Source: Micromussa lordhowensis
Taxonomy: Eukaryota; Cnidaria; Anthozoa; Scleractinia; Lobophylliidae
Direction: 5' to 3'
DNA length: 64,000 bases
NCBI GenBank assembly: GCA_964020085.1
Contig: OZ026596.1
Span: 32,696,722 to 32,760,721 of the forward strand
Part shown: positions 1 through 9,312 of the stretch, in pieces
Layout: every line of letters begins with the position of its first letter
Numbering within the stretch: position 1 is the first letter of the stretch
Program-made: the position numbers and the translations under genes
Notes under the pieces: model-generated
The model's database searches: none
Told to the model about the DNA's origin: nothing
The model's input: the letters and a program-made list of their open reading frames with translations, nothing else

Positions 1-1039
1 AACTAGCTAGTAGTAATCTGACTTCTATCCACTGTTTATGATTTTTAAAGTCCTTTGAATCTTTTATTGTACACAAAGTCTGGAACTTACTGGAAATCAG
101 GGTTCAAAGGACAGTCGAGAATAATTTACTTACTTTAGAAGAAGTGCGGCATTTAACCAAACAGAGTTCAAACTGATCACTAACAGACTTTGATATCACA
201 TTAGGCACTGATGATCCAAGTTTCAAAATTTGCTTCAGTAACTCCTTCTGCAGGGAAAAAAAAACAGTTCTTCAGTTTGAATAGAATGAATTCCATACAA
301 AAAGATAACCAGAAGAAATGTAAAGCTTTCATGTACTTCTCTTATCCTTGCAACAACCAAAAACATACAGTCACATACTGTACATTTACACAGACTACTA
401 TGCTGAAATGATGTGCTGCAGTTGCTGATTTAAAATTCAACCATTTATAAAGTGTTGCTAAAAGTTGTGAACCATCTTGGAATACGATTTGTGACTACTT
501 TCTCATTTTTTTTAAATAAAATATTTTATTACAGGCATCTCAGACAACCCAAGGAAAAGCCAGCATATGACCTTGAGTCAATAGACACACTATATGTGAA
601 GACCTGGGTTTGTGATGTCAGCAGCTCATGTTACATGTATGCCGCTTGGCAACATACAGTATGGGAATAATGAGGCTTTTATCTCTGGAGATCCTGAAAT
701 TAAAGATTTTGGCCAATATTTTCACGGAACTTTTAAGAACTGCCAAGGGTCTTAAAAATCCTAATCATTCCAACCATTAATGGTTACCACATCATACATG
801 TACTTTTCTAGTCCTAAGACTGAAAATGAAAAGTTTGCCTTCTACTGGGCATTGTCTATGTATGAGCTGTGTGGTATACTCCCCCATGCCTCTCAGCCTA
901 GTAAGTACACAAGCAAATTGGGTGCAATGTTGGCCAGGGGCAACAGGTCAAAAATGTACAGCCTGAGTTGCATATAATCCTTTACTGGATAGCCAATCAG
1001 CCAACAAAGATAGACAGTACATTTATTCCCACCAAGATT
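1..1039. other. AT-rich non-coding stretch, probably SPRING1 intron
   Basis: No exon, RNA gene or recognisable transposon was found here. Reading frames are short and show no protein family. Because SPRING1 exon 3 at 7022-7173 is on the minus strand and its downstream exons are missing from the window, this stretch is inferred to lie in the intron after exon 3. I searched the minus strand for the cysteine-rich C-terminal SPRING1 exon and did not see it. Confidence 0.5.
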
Positions 1040-1165
1040 TTTTTAATGCTTTGAAGACCTGAGCATGGTGCTGGTAGAGTGGATAACTAATTATTGTCTG
1101 CCATATGTGCCTGAATAATGTTGTGTTATGGCTGCACTCACATCTATCATCATGTCTACATTTAA
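1040..1165 (+). repeat. Degenerate SINE-like copy (3' half matches 1545-1577)
   Basis: The 3' part (about 1130-1163, ending in acattta) is a diverged copy of 1545-1577. The upstream part resembles a worn tRNA-derived head. It is probably a second, older copy of the SINE at 1430-1583. The pairing is clear by eye, but family assignment is not possible from one window. Confidence 0.45.
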
Positions 1166-1191
1166 TTGCTACTGTTGGACATCTATTACCA
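1164..1191 (+). repeat. 28-bp direct repeat, left copy
   Basis: The 28 bases beginning aattgctactgttgg are repeated exactly at 6981-7008. Together the copies bracket the whole 5.8 kb insertion containing the fold-back, SINE and DIRS element. Tyrosine-recombinase elements do not normally make target duplications, so the duplication must come from another event. Confidence 0.8.
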
Positions 1192-1253
1192 TGAAGTTCA
1201 CATACCTAACTCAAGTATTATGTCCAATGTACATAAAGGACCAACCATACACA

Positions 1254-1430
1254 AGACCGTCAGGGGTCGAAATGTTGCCTGTCTACCTGTCGATTTCAGG
1301 TAATTTCAGTTTCAAAGAGTGAAAATAAAATAATATTGTTCAAGTTGGATGTTGGTGAAGACAGGTAAAAATACATTCCGCCTGTCACTAGACACAGGTA
1401 AAAAGTCTGGAACATTTCAACCCCTGGACC
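1254..1430. repeat. Fold-back (MITE-like) sequence
   Basis: The left part contains ggggtcgaaatgtt, whose near-perfect reverse complement aacatttcaacccc lies near 1408-1421, and acctgtc/gacaggt elements also face each other. It looks like a small inverted-repeat element upstream of the SINE. No coding potential is seen. Confidence 0.45.
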
Positions 1431-1583
1431 GCTCTCATGTGATAGCTCAGTTAATAGAGTATTGTACCGATAACGCAAAGGTCGTGGTTTCGAATCCCGT
1501 TCATAGCCTGAAAATGTTTTCAGGTCATTTTCCCAATAGTGTTATGACTGTATTCGCATCTCTCATCACGGCTACATTTAATG
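1430..1583 (+). repeat. tRNA-derived SINE
   Basis: A tRNA-like head carries an A-box-like block (tagctcagttaatagag, from 1443) and a B-box-like block (ggtttcgaatccc, about 1485-1498). An unrelated body follows and ends in gctacattta. The spacing resembles a tRNA promoter, but the acceptor and anticodon stems do not pair well, so it is a SINE and not a functional tRNA gene. Confidence 0.6.
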
Positions 1584-1768
1584 TGGTTAAATGTAATTTA
1601 AGCTAAGTTAAACGCGAAACAATGCTGGTCTGGGGTTTCCCTTGTCTCGGTCATGCGCAGTGGCGGGGGATCTGCGGGGGGGTCGCGTGGTTTTACAGCT
1701 CGGGTTTTGAGGTCAACTCATTTGCTCGTGCACTTTTGCCTTGTCGACGGTGCTTGGCGACTTTACTC
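1576..1768 (+). repeat. DIRS split direct repeat A1
   Basis: About 193 bp beginning tttaatgtggttaaatg and running through the ccttgtcgac block. It is repeated with few differences at 6593-6785 (A2). It marks the left end of the element and contains the first in-frame ATG (1622) of the long ORF1 frame. Confidence 0.85.
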
Positions 1769-1795
1769 TGTTTATTTCTTATCCGCCTTTTGACG

Positions 1796-3076
1796 ATGGG
1801 TTCGCGGGGTACGACTAATAGCTTGCAAACCGCTCCGGTGTTCCTGCCTGTTCCATCTGGAGGAGAGGCTTCGGTTTCAAACGGGTCTTCGTCGGCTGGT
1901 CAAAACGTCTCGCCTCCTTCGTCGCAAGTTTCTCAAGTGTCTCTTCCTCCGGCCGGGCCGGCAATCGCGGGAGTTTCGCCAGAAATGGTTGCGTTGATCA
2001 CGCAGACCGTACAAGCTGTTCTCGCAGCCGAGCGGGAATCTTTGAGAGCCGCTTCGACTACATCTCAGCCGGTTTTGTCTGCAGCGAGTGCCATTACTAC
2101 CACACCGCCTTGTTCGCGAGGCGTTCCCGCTGCTTTGCCGTCGCTCACCGATTCTGCATCAAGCCTGTTGGCCGCGGCGACGGGATTCGGCGGACATCCC
2201 GTACAAGGTAGGCCAAGCCAATCATTTGTTGTGCCATCCTTTGTGTCCACTTTTTCGCTTCCATCCATGTCATCTTTCGCTCCTAGCGCCTCAAACGTTT
2301 GCTCCTTGCAGAGCGGGGCGATTCGCGATGTCGCCGCTCGTTTTGTCCGTCCATCGGCTTCGTTGTTGGACCAGCCGTTCGTTGTTGGTCCCGGTTTCTC
2401 GCCAGTGCCGGCGAAGCCGGTCGCTCAAATCGTGGCGGGGAAGTACATTGACCTGAGCGATTTATTGGCCGTGAATTTGCTGCAGAAGGAAGCCGAGCCG
2501 CAAGTGCTGTTCGACGGGCGCCTTGTTCTCACGTCCCAACCGAAGCAACAGCGCCGGAAGATCGAGGACATCGCGTCCTGGATGGAAGCCTTTTCCATCT
2601 TTGCTATGATTTTGGTCACCCACTTCCCGCATCAATGGAAGGACTTATTGCAGTACCAGCTGCTCATCCTCCGCACTTTCCGTCATTTCTCGGGCAAAGT
2701 GTGGCTCGCATACGACCGAGCATTCCGCGAGCATGCCGCCGCCATTCGCTTGACGGATTGGTCGTCGATGAACATGCAATTATTTAATTTCCATGCTGCT
2801 GGGTTGTCCGTCCGTGATTCCACTCTGGCCCAATCTAATGAGTGCCCTGAGCCACCAGGATCTTCGTCTTCTAATGTCGTTTGTATTTCGTGGAACATGG
2901 GGCGCTGTACAGCCCCCTTCGCGTCGTGTCGCTATGCCCACCGCTGCAATTTCTGTTCTGGCTTCCATCGTGCGACAACGTGCCCCAATCGCTCCAGCCG
3001 GGACAGCCGTGACGAACGCAAACGTCGTGGAAGTTCTCCAGGATCTTCCTCCGGTGCCAAAGCTCGCCGTACGTGA
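1796..3076 (+). CDS. DIRS ORF1, gag-like protein with zinc knuckle
   Basis: This is the first ORF of the retroelement, about 426 aa if it starts at ATG 1796. The frame is open from 1622, but that upstream part is the A1 repeat, so the internal ATG is a plausible start. The N-terminal half is rich in Ser, Pro, Val and Ala. A conserved-looking block around MEAFSIFAMIL resembles gag-like regions of DIRS elements. The C-terminus has a CCCH-like finger (CTAPFASCRYAHRC) followed by a knuckle CNFCSGFHRATTC and a basic tail. It probably binds nucleic acid and packages element RNA. The frame is intact. Confidence 0.75.
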   Translation: MGSRGTTNSLQTAPVFLPVPSGGEASVSNGSSSAGQNVSPPSSQVSQVSLPPAGPAIAGVSPEMVALITQTVQAVLAAERESLRAASTTSQPVLSAASAITTTPPCSRGVPAALPSLTDSASSLLAAATGFGGHPVQGRPSQSFVVPSFVSTFSLPSMSSFAPSASNVCSLQSGAIRDVAARFVRPSASLLDQPFVVGPGFSPVPAKPVAQIVAGKYIDLSDLLAVNLLQKEAEPQVLFDGRLVLTSQPKQQRRKIEDIASWMEAFSIFAMILVTHFPHQWKDLLQYQLLILRTFRHFSGKVWLAYDRAFREHAAAIRLTDWSSMNMQLFNFHAAGLSVRDSTLAQSNECPEPPGSSSSNVVCISWNMGRCTAPFASCRYAHRCNFCSGFHRATTCPNRSSRDSRDERKRRGSSPGSSSGAKARRT

Positions 3077-3428
3077 GGGATTCGTTAGTTGCCGGGTGTC
3101 GCAGCCATTCGTGCGTGCAGTCTGCAGGTGTCCCGACGGTTTCGCCGTGCCACCTCGTGTTGTTGCTTCACTCATTCCCATGGGAACATTCATGATTTTG
3201 TTGTTTATCGTTTTCGTTAGTGTGGCACTTCGCCTTAGTTGATTAGTTATCGTAATGCGGTCTCTTTTGGGGCTAATTTGTTATTTTTGACAGTTCGTGT
3301 GCGGCTATATTGCCCCTACACCTCGTTTTGCAGGGGTCAGGGTTTTAACCCCTTTCGCTCAACTGCCTCGTTGCTAGGCTCTCTTGTTTGCATTTGTACC
3401 AGTCTCGGATGTTAGATAATAAAATGCT

Positions 3429-5377
3429 ATGGTTGGGTTTTTCATCATTTTGCAAGTGTTTCTTTTCTTTGCCTTTTTATCATCAGGGGGTCCCATTTTC
3501 CATCCAGTGTTGGTGGTTTCTCCCCTGAATGTGACACAATTCACGTTGGACCTGGCTGGGCACCCAGATCAGCAAGCAGTCGCCTTTGTTTTGCAAGGCC
3601 TCACGCACGGGTTTCGCCTGGGATTCCAATCTCCTCGTTCACTTAAATCTGCCAAACGGAACAAACCCTCGGCATTCCAGAACCCGAACGTTATTGACGA
3701 TTATTTGGCCCACGAGGTTTCCAGATGCCGGGTGGCTGGCCCCTTTCCCTCGATTCCCCTTCGGAATTTACAAATCAGCAGTTTCGGGGTAATCCCCAAA
3801 AAAGGCCAACCTGGCAAATGGCGGCTTATTGTTGACTTATTCTCCCCGGGTGGGTACAGCGTAAATGACGGTATTAGCGCTGACGCATTCTCTATGCATT
3901 ACATCAAACTCGACCAGATTATCCGCATGGTAGCCAAGCACGGTCGTGGGGCCTTGATGGCAAAGTTCGATGTCGAGGCCGCTTATCGCAACGTTGCAGT
4001 ACATCCCGAGGATCGGTACCTGTTAGGGATGAAATGGCGGGGCCAAATCTTTGTTGACTTAGCTCTTCCCTTTGGGCTCCGCTCGGCTCCCTATATTTTT
4101 AACTCGATAGCAGACATGGTGGAATGGATCATTATTAATAGGTACAATGTGGCCGACCTTATGCACTATCTCGATGATTTCCTCACTGCAGGCCCGGCCT
4201 GTTCGAACCAGTGCACTAATAATTTGCAAACATCCCTGGCAGTTTGTCGGTCCCTTGGTCTTCCCCTCCACCGGGCAAGTGCGTTGGCCCGCTCACTTGT
4301 TTGACCGTGTTGGGAATTGAGCTAGATTCAGTGCAGCAATCGGCTCGTCTTCCAGAAGACAAATTAGCCGCCCTTCAAGAGTTGATTCAGTCGTGGCGGA
4401 ACAGGCGGTGGTGTACCAGACGTCAACTCGAGTCGCTGATCGGCCACCTTCACCACGCCGCCAAAGTTGTGTGGCCTGGTCGTATGTTTCTACGCCGCAT
4501 GATCGACCTCCTCTGTTGCTTTCGCTCGCGCGAGCATCCTATTCATTTGAGCGTGGAATTCCGCAAGGATATCCAGTGGTGGTCTGACTTTCTCCCGTCG
4601 TGGCATGGGGCGAGCTTTTGGCTTTTCCCGGGTCTGTCTGCTTCCACAGATGTGGAGGTCACGTCAGATGCTGCTGGCTCCTTGAGATTCGGCGCTTACT
4701 TCAAAAATGAGTGGTTCAGCGGAGCATGGGCCCCCTCCCAGTACGCTCAATCAATCGCGTACAAAGAACTATTCCCTGTGGTGGTTGCTTCTCATGTCTG
4801 GGGTGCACAATGGCACCGATGCCATGTTTTGTTCCGCTCGGACAACGAGGCAGTGGTGCATATTCTCACGTCCAGGACATCAAAGGTCCCTTGCATTATG
4901 CAGCTGCTGCGCCACTTACTTTCCGCTGCGGCTCGCCATAATTTTACCTTTACAGCTATACATCTGCCTGGCATTCATAACTCGATTGCTGATGCTCTTT
5001 CCCGCTTTCATTGGCAGGAGTTTCGGCGTCTGGCACCCGAGGCCTTACCACTCCCAGCTCCAATTCCTCATCAGCTGTGGGATCTTTTGATATCTCCACC
5101 TTTGAGGCACGGTGCCACACTCTCCTGGTGCATGGGCTGGCATCCTCTACACGCAACTCATACGCTTCAGGTCAGAAAAAGTTTTATGACTTTTGTACTC
5201 AGCTTGGCAAGATTCATCCATCCAGTTCCCCTTGCCCGGTTGACGAATGGACGCTATGCCTGTTCGCAACATTCTTGGCCAATACGGTGCAATACTCCAC
5301 CATCAAGGTATATCTCTCTGCCGTGCGCTCCTTGCACGTCGACCAGGGCTTTTCGGATCCTCTTGTCAACTGTTTAA
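3429..5377 (+). pseudogene. DIRS reverse transcriptase-RNase H, frameshifted
   Basis: The frame 3429-4304 contains the RT palm, including KWRLIVDL, an aspartate block (AKFDVEAAY) and the catalytic YLDDF motif near 4170. A missing base near 4272 shifts reading into the frame that ends at 5377. That frame holds RNase H, with SDAAGSLRFGAY, YKELFPVVV, RSDNEAVVHIL and HLPGIHNSIADALSR supplying the acidic residues. The protein would copy element RNA into DNA and remove the RNA strand. Its 3' end overlaps the recombinase ORF by about 370 nt, which is usual in DIRS-group elements. One lesion is visible, so this copy is recently inactivated or contains a sequencing error. Confidence 0.88.
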
Positions 5378-6072
5378 GGTTGCAGCGGGTGCTTCGAGGA
5401 ATTAAGCCAATGCAGGGCGACTCTTCTTCTCAACGGCTTCCAATCACAGATGAGATCATGGCTGTTATCTTCAAAGCATTGGACGTCACGATGGCGGATC
5501 ATTGCATGTTTTGGGCAGCCTGTTGCCTGGCGTACTTTGGCTTTCTTCGCTCTGCGGAATTCACCGTCCCCAATTTGGCCAGTTACTCCCCTTCCATCCA
5601 TCTGGGGGTGGCCGATATCGCTGTGGACGCTAGTTCATTGCCCTCGTGCCTCTGCATTAGGATAAAGGCATCCAAAACTGACCCCTTCCGAAAGGGGTGT
5701 TTCGTGCACATAGGCCGTGGCTCGTTTCCGCTGTGCGCAGTCCAATCGCTGTTGGCGTATTTGACTTTAAGGGGCGACAGACCAGGCCCCTTATTTTTGT
5801 TTAAGGATGGTCGCCCGTTGTCTCGATCTCTGTTAACGGCTTGGTTACGTCGCATCTTGTCATCGGCTAACATCCAAGGCCACTTCCCGAGCCACAGTTT
5901 TCGCATTGGGGCAGCTACTGTCGCAGCTCGTAATGGCATTCCAGATCATCAAATCCAGGCTTTGGGGCGGTGGACCAGCACCGCCTATTTGTCTTACATT
6001 CGTACTCCTGCGGAGATGTTATCGCAACTCTCTAAACAATTGACTGCAGGTGTTTCAGGTTGCTCATCATAG
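5011..6072 (+). CDS. DIRS tyrosine recombinase
   Basis: A 353-aa phage-integrase-like tyrosine recombinase. It has an N-terminal helical core-binding region (STRNSYASGQKKFYDFC) and a catalytic domain with Arg in FLRSAEFT, Lys in IKASKTDPF, the HxxR box HSFRIGAAT, Trp in GRWTS and a candidate nucleophile Tyr in AYLSYIR. It would integrate the circular cDNA. The ORF is intact and overlaps the end of the RT-RNase H frame. The ATG at 5011 is simply the first in frame; the true start could be slightly downstream. Confidence 0.88.
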   Translation: MAGVSASGTRGLTTPSSNSSSAVGSFDISTFEARCHTLLVHGLASSTRNSYASGQKKFYDFCTQLGKIHPSSSPCPVDEWTLCLFATFLANTVQYSTIKVYLSAVRSLHVDQGFSDPLVNCLRLQRVLRGIKPMQGDSSSQRLPITDEIMAVIFKALDVTMADHCMFWAACCLAYFGFLRSAEFTVPNLASYSPSIHLGVADIAVDASSLPSCLCIRIKASKTDPFRKGCFVHIGRGSFPLCAVQSLLAYLTLRGDRPGPLFLFKDGRPLSRSLLTAWLRRILSSANIQGHFPSHSFRIGAATVAARNGIPDHQIQALGRWTSTAYLSYIRTPAEMLSQLSKQLTAGVSGCSS

Positions 6073-6480
6073 AACCCGTCAGACTTTACTTTCACTCAGT
6101 CTTCTGGGGACAAATTAGGGCACCGTTGTATCCCTACCTATCCTGGTTTGTGCTTAGCACAGTTGTTTCCGATGTTATTTGAATTCTCCGCGCTGTTTCG
6201 TTATGCTGTGGCCAGTAAGCAGTGGGGGGGGGGCAAGTTGGGGCTTTGCACTCATACTGGGATTCCGGTCAGGGAGTTCAGCCCTGACAGTGGGACGGAG
6301 GACAGCCAGTTGTTGCGGGTTGCAGGTTGCGCGTGATCACTGGGTATGTATACTCCTTGTTTTCTTGTCAGCGGCAGGCTTTGGGGCTGGTGCTTGGAGA
6401 GTTTTGGGGGGTCTCGGTCCCTCTCCCACCCTGTTCGCGGGCCCTACGCTCCCCAAGCACTCCGCTTGGAGCGCGAGGTC
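6073..6480 (+). other. DIRS 3' non-coding region before B1
   Basis: GC-rich sequence between the recombinase stop and repeat B1. It includes a run of nine G at about 6226-6234. No ORF with family similarity is seen. Confidence 0.55.
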
Positions 6481-6597
6481 TGGTGGTTGCCGCTCACAGG
6501 GTTGTCATGGTTACCCTACGCGCTCGGCTCCGGTGCTCGAGGCCCCACCATCTTTCCAGGCACCTTCCCCAAGCTCATCTATTGTTGATGAGTTTAA
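6481..6597 (+). repeat. DIRS split direct repeat B1
   Basis: The block from tggtggttgccgctcacag to gatgagttta recurs at 6865-6981 (B2) with a handful of substitutions. B1 abuts A2, giving the B1-A2-B2 tail of split-repeat elements. Confidence 0.85.
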
Positions 6598-6785
6598 ATG
6601 TGGTTAAATGTAATTTAAGCTAAGTTAAATGCGAAACAATGCTGGTCTGGGGTTTCCCTTGTCTTGGTCATGCGCAGTGGCAGGGGATCTGCGGGGGGTC
6701 GCGTGGTTTTACATCTCGGGTTTTGAGGTCAACTCATTTGCTCGTGCACTTTTGCCTTGTCGACAGTGCTTGGCGAGTTTACTCC
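6593..6785 (+). repeat. DIRS split direct repeat A2
   Basis: Near-identical to A1 (1576-1768), diverging after tttactc. A2 and B2 are separated by about 80 bp (6786-6864) containing two gtaagtat motifs. Confidence 0.85.
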
Positions 6786-6864
6786 CCGCCCTTCCCTCCC
6801 CCTTTTCCGGTAAGTATGTGGTAAGTATCATGGTTCCACTGTCTCTTGTCAGTGTGACGGTGCC

Positions 6865-6981
6865 TGGTGGTTGCCGCTCACAGGGTTGTCATGGTTACCC
6901 TACACGCTTGGCTCCGGTGCTCGAGGCCCCACCATCTTTCCAGGCACCTTCCCCAAGCTCACCTATTGTTGATGAGTTTAA
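6865..6981 (+). repeat. DIRS split direct repeat B2 (right end)
   Basis: Second copy of B1. It ends at gatgagttta, immediately before the 28-bp flanking repeat at 6981-7008, so this is the right boundary of the element. Confidence 0.85.
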
Positions 6982-7008
6982 ATTGCTACTGTTGGACATC
7001 TATTACCA
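6981..7008 (+). repeat. 28-bp direct repeat, right copy
   Basis: Exact match to 1164-1191. It lies about 12 bp inside the intron from the SPRING1 exon 3 splice donor (minus strand). Confidence 0.8.
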
Positions 7009-7021
7009 CTATAGAACTTAC

Positions 7022-8289
7022 ATTATTTGGATTTAAACAACAGGAAACACAGTGCTCATAAATACTGCAGCAGTTATTGTTTTGACAATCTGAGCACTCA
7101 TATCGTTTAGTACTATCTCCACTGCTGTGACAACATCCACTAGCAGACAGGTCTCTCCGACTACAGACAAATCCTAGAAATAAAACAGAACATCTTGTAG
7201 ACAATTAATGAATCATGGTAAAACACTAAAAAGAGAACTTTACAAGTAGGGAGACATGTTAACAAAATTAGCCTTTTCAACATCTCAGGCTAGCTTACTT
7301 GCTTCTTAGAAATTAATATCATACATGTACATGTACCTATTAAGCATGGTTCGCGTAATGGCAGTACAAGTTGTGAGTTCACGTGCACCAGACATAAGAA
7401 GTAAGTACGTCTTTATCCATCTATCTAGATGGCATTGGGACTGAAGATTTTGAATTGCAGATGAGACTTGATGCATTGATGTGGGTCTCGATTAAAACCT
7501 GGGAGATGTTTGTTATTGTGAATGCCAAAATACAGCTGGGCTTTGCTATCTGGGTCTTCAGTACATAAAAAAGAATAGTTCCTCACCTCTTTCATCCACA
7601 ATCAACAAAGCTCCTTGAATTGAATTTCTACAAGCTCTGAACTCTGTTAAGTTTTCGATGTTGATCCACTGAAATTCAGAGGTGGGAGCTTCTAAGATGT
7701 CAGACTCTTGGTAAGACTATTAAAAGAAACCCAAAACACGATCATGTAAATATACGTGAAAAGGCGACTACCTTCTAAAGGAAGGCTCATGCACGAAAAC
7801 AGTGGAAAATAAAACAATAAGACCAATCATTGACAGAATTGGATTGTTTGTAAACTTAGTCATAAACGATATTAAAGATAGAACCTATGGAAATGCACAC
7901 AATTAAGTCTGACAGCTAATATACAATGTATGATTTTAACCGGAAAGAAATAGCTTTTAGCATAACTTCAGCTTATCGTTGTAAAATCCACGTGATGATC
8001 AGAAGTTAGGCTGGTGAAGCCTTTAATACTTCTGTCTTTTTTTGTCACAGCAATTCTTCATTGGTTGACAGGGTTTTTCCCCTCAGTTGAAGGCACTCAA
8101 AGTAAGCTTTCGCAATCAGTACGAAACTGTGTACAGTCACATGCGAAAATATTGATATGAAAGGCACGAAAAATATAACATAACCTTAACTGAGAAACTT
8201 ACCTTCCTAAGAGAATGTGCTACTATCAGAATGATTCCTATGGCTATTAAAAAAGCCACGAGCCAACGACGAACAAACACAACACTCAT
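7022..8289 (-). CDS. SPRING1: SPRING1 (SREBP regulator), exons 1-3, 3' partial
   Basis: Three minus-strand exons join in phase: 8203-8289, 7587-7716 and 7022-7173, giving 123 aa before the window ends the gene. Exon 1 encodes a short cytosolic tail and one membrane anchor (about residues 10-24, WLVAFLIAIGIILIVA), as in a type II Golgi protein. Exons 2-3 carry ENLTEFRACRNSIQGALL and a cysteine-rich block with CCSIYEHCVSCCL, diagnostic for the C12orf49/SPRING family. In vertebrates SPRING supports site-1 protease maturation and SREBP signalling. All donors are GT and acceptors AG. The C-terminal exon was not found and should lie left of the window. A 5.8 kb composite transposon insertion begins about 40 bp into the intron after exon 3. 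Confidence 0.9.
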
Positions 8290-8543
8290 CGAAATACGAC
8301 CAACATGGCTACCAAGTTCTACGCTATGTAATACACGTGAAAAGTCTTCTTCGACGTAGACCCAGGCTCTCTCTACTTTGCGTCTTGTGGGTTTACTGTG
8401 CGTCGATGACTGGCAGGGAAGGCCGACACATACGAGGGGTCACGAGGGGACCAGGTGAAGTACTAAGCTCCATCGTTTGAACAAGCCAGTTTTGTCAAAA
8501 ACAACTGGTCGCAGGGACAGGAAGTTTGCTCTCTGCGACTTGT

Positions 8544-8575
8544 CCCACGAATTCAAACTGCTTTGAATTCGTGGG
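8544..8575. repeat. Perfect 14-bp hairpin upstream of SPRING1
   Basis: Arms cccacgaattcaaa and tttgaattcgtggg surround a 4-base loop. It lies about 255 bp upstream of the SPRING1 start codon. It may be the remains of a MITE or a cruciform-forming site; function is unknown. Confidence 0.75.
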
Positions 8576-8589
8576 TCAGTCAGTAGACC

Positions 8590-8755
8590 ACTTTCGAAGT
8601 ACCGTAGAATTCCGAAAGTAAGTAACGGCACACCTGAAAATAACGGGTCGCCGAAAGTAACGTTAACTTTTTACCTTCCTATTGAACCCCGAAAGTAACG
8701 GTCCCTCCGAAAATAACGGCCCACCCGAAAGTAGCGGTCCTTTGAAGATAGTGGT
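8590..8755 (+). repeat. Cluster of degenerate ccgaaagtaacgg motifs
   Basis: About seven spaced variants of ccgaaagtaacgg occur between 8592 and 8753 (with ctgaaaataacggg, ccgaaaataacgg and ccgaaagtagcgg among them). Spacing is irregular (16-40 bp), so this is not a simple tandem repeat. It is 300-460 bp upstream of the SPRING1 start. It may be a regulatory cluster or a decayed satellite. Confidence 0.6.
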
Positions 8756-9312
8756 TCGACCCACCGGCGGTATAGGATCATTTAGGAAAAGCATTTGTGA
8801 TATACTTACTGCAGCGAGCGAATCCAATTTGCGGCTGCAAAACCGTTTTGAATGCTCTCCACACAACTGAACAACAGAAGGAAGTAGTTACTACTTTATA
8901 ATCAACGACCTTACGTCATCTGTGAGTGCAAAAAACAATCATAGACTCTTGTTATGGAATTACGAAGAGGGCGTTCAGTCACTGTGGCTTTTTATGCGCA
9001 GTGATAAATTGTGTCAGACGTTGCTACCTCCTAAGCTCTTATTTGGCAGTCTGTTTGCAACAAAAATCGGATCACTTATTAAAAATGAAAATTGTATATC
9101 GCCATCTAGTCTATTTCATCCAATGATTCAACTGAGATGAAGCATAACCGGCCGCTGATGGTTGATGTAAATTTCCATCACCATGAACTCACTTTAATCA
9201 AATAGTGTCGTCAACTATTTATCCAGAGGGTACATCGAGTGTTCATGTTTTCTCCAGCATCGAAAACAGCGATCGTTTAATTTTGGTGTTGGGTTGGCCG
9301 CCAGTTCCTTTC
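8756..9312. other. Intergenic spacer, SPRING1 to Polinton
   Basis: No conserved ORF, RNA or repeat was recognised. The Polinton terminal repeat starts at its right edge. Confidence 0.5.

Larger units (their letters stand above)
1576..6980 (+). mobile_element. PAT/Ngaro-type DIRS retrotransposon (tyrosine recombinase)
   Basis: The element carries gag-like ORF1, reverse transcriptase-RNase H and a tyrosine recombinase in the order of DIRS-group retrotransposons. It has no LTRs. Instead it has split direct repeats: A1 at the left end, then B1, A2 and B2 at the right end, as known for PAT and Ngaro elements. Such elements replicate through a circular DNA intermediate and integrate with the recombinase instead of a DDE integrase. 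No methyltransferase domain is seen, which favours a Ngaro/PAT-like type over DIRS1. The element is more GC-rich than the surrounding intron. It is damaged: the RT-RNase H frame has a one-base frameshift near 4272. It lies in the intron after SPRING1 exon 3, opposite in orientation to that gene. Confidence 0.9.

Noticed and set aside
1432..1505. Possible tRNA gene (A and B boxes)
   Set aside because: Promoter-like boxes are present, but the acceptor stem does not pair and a repeat body follows; it is a SINE head.
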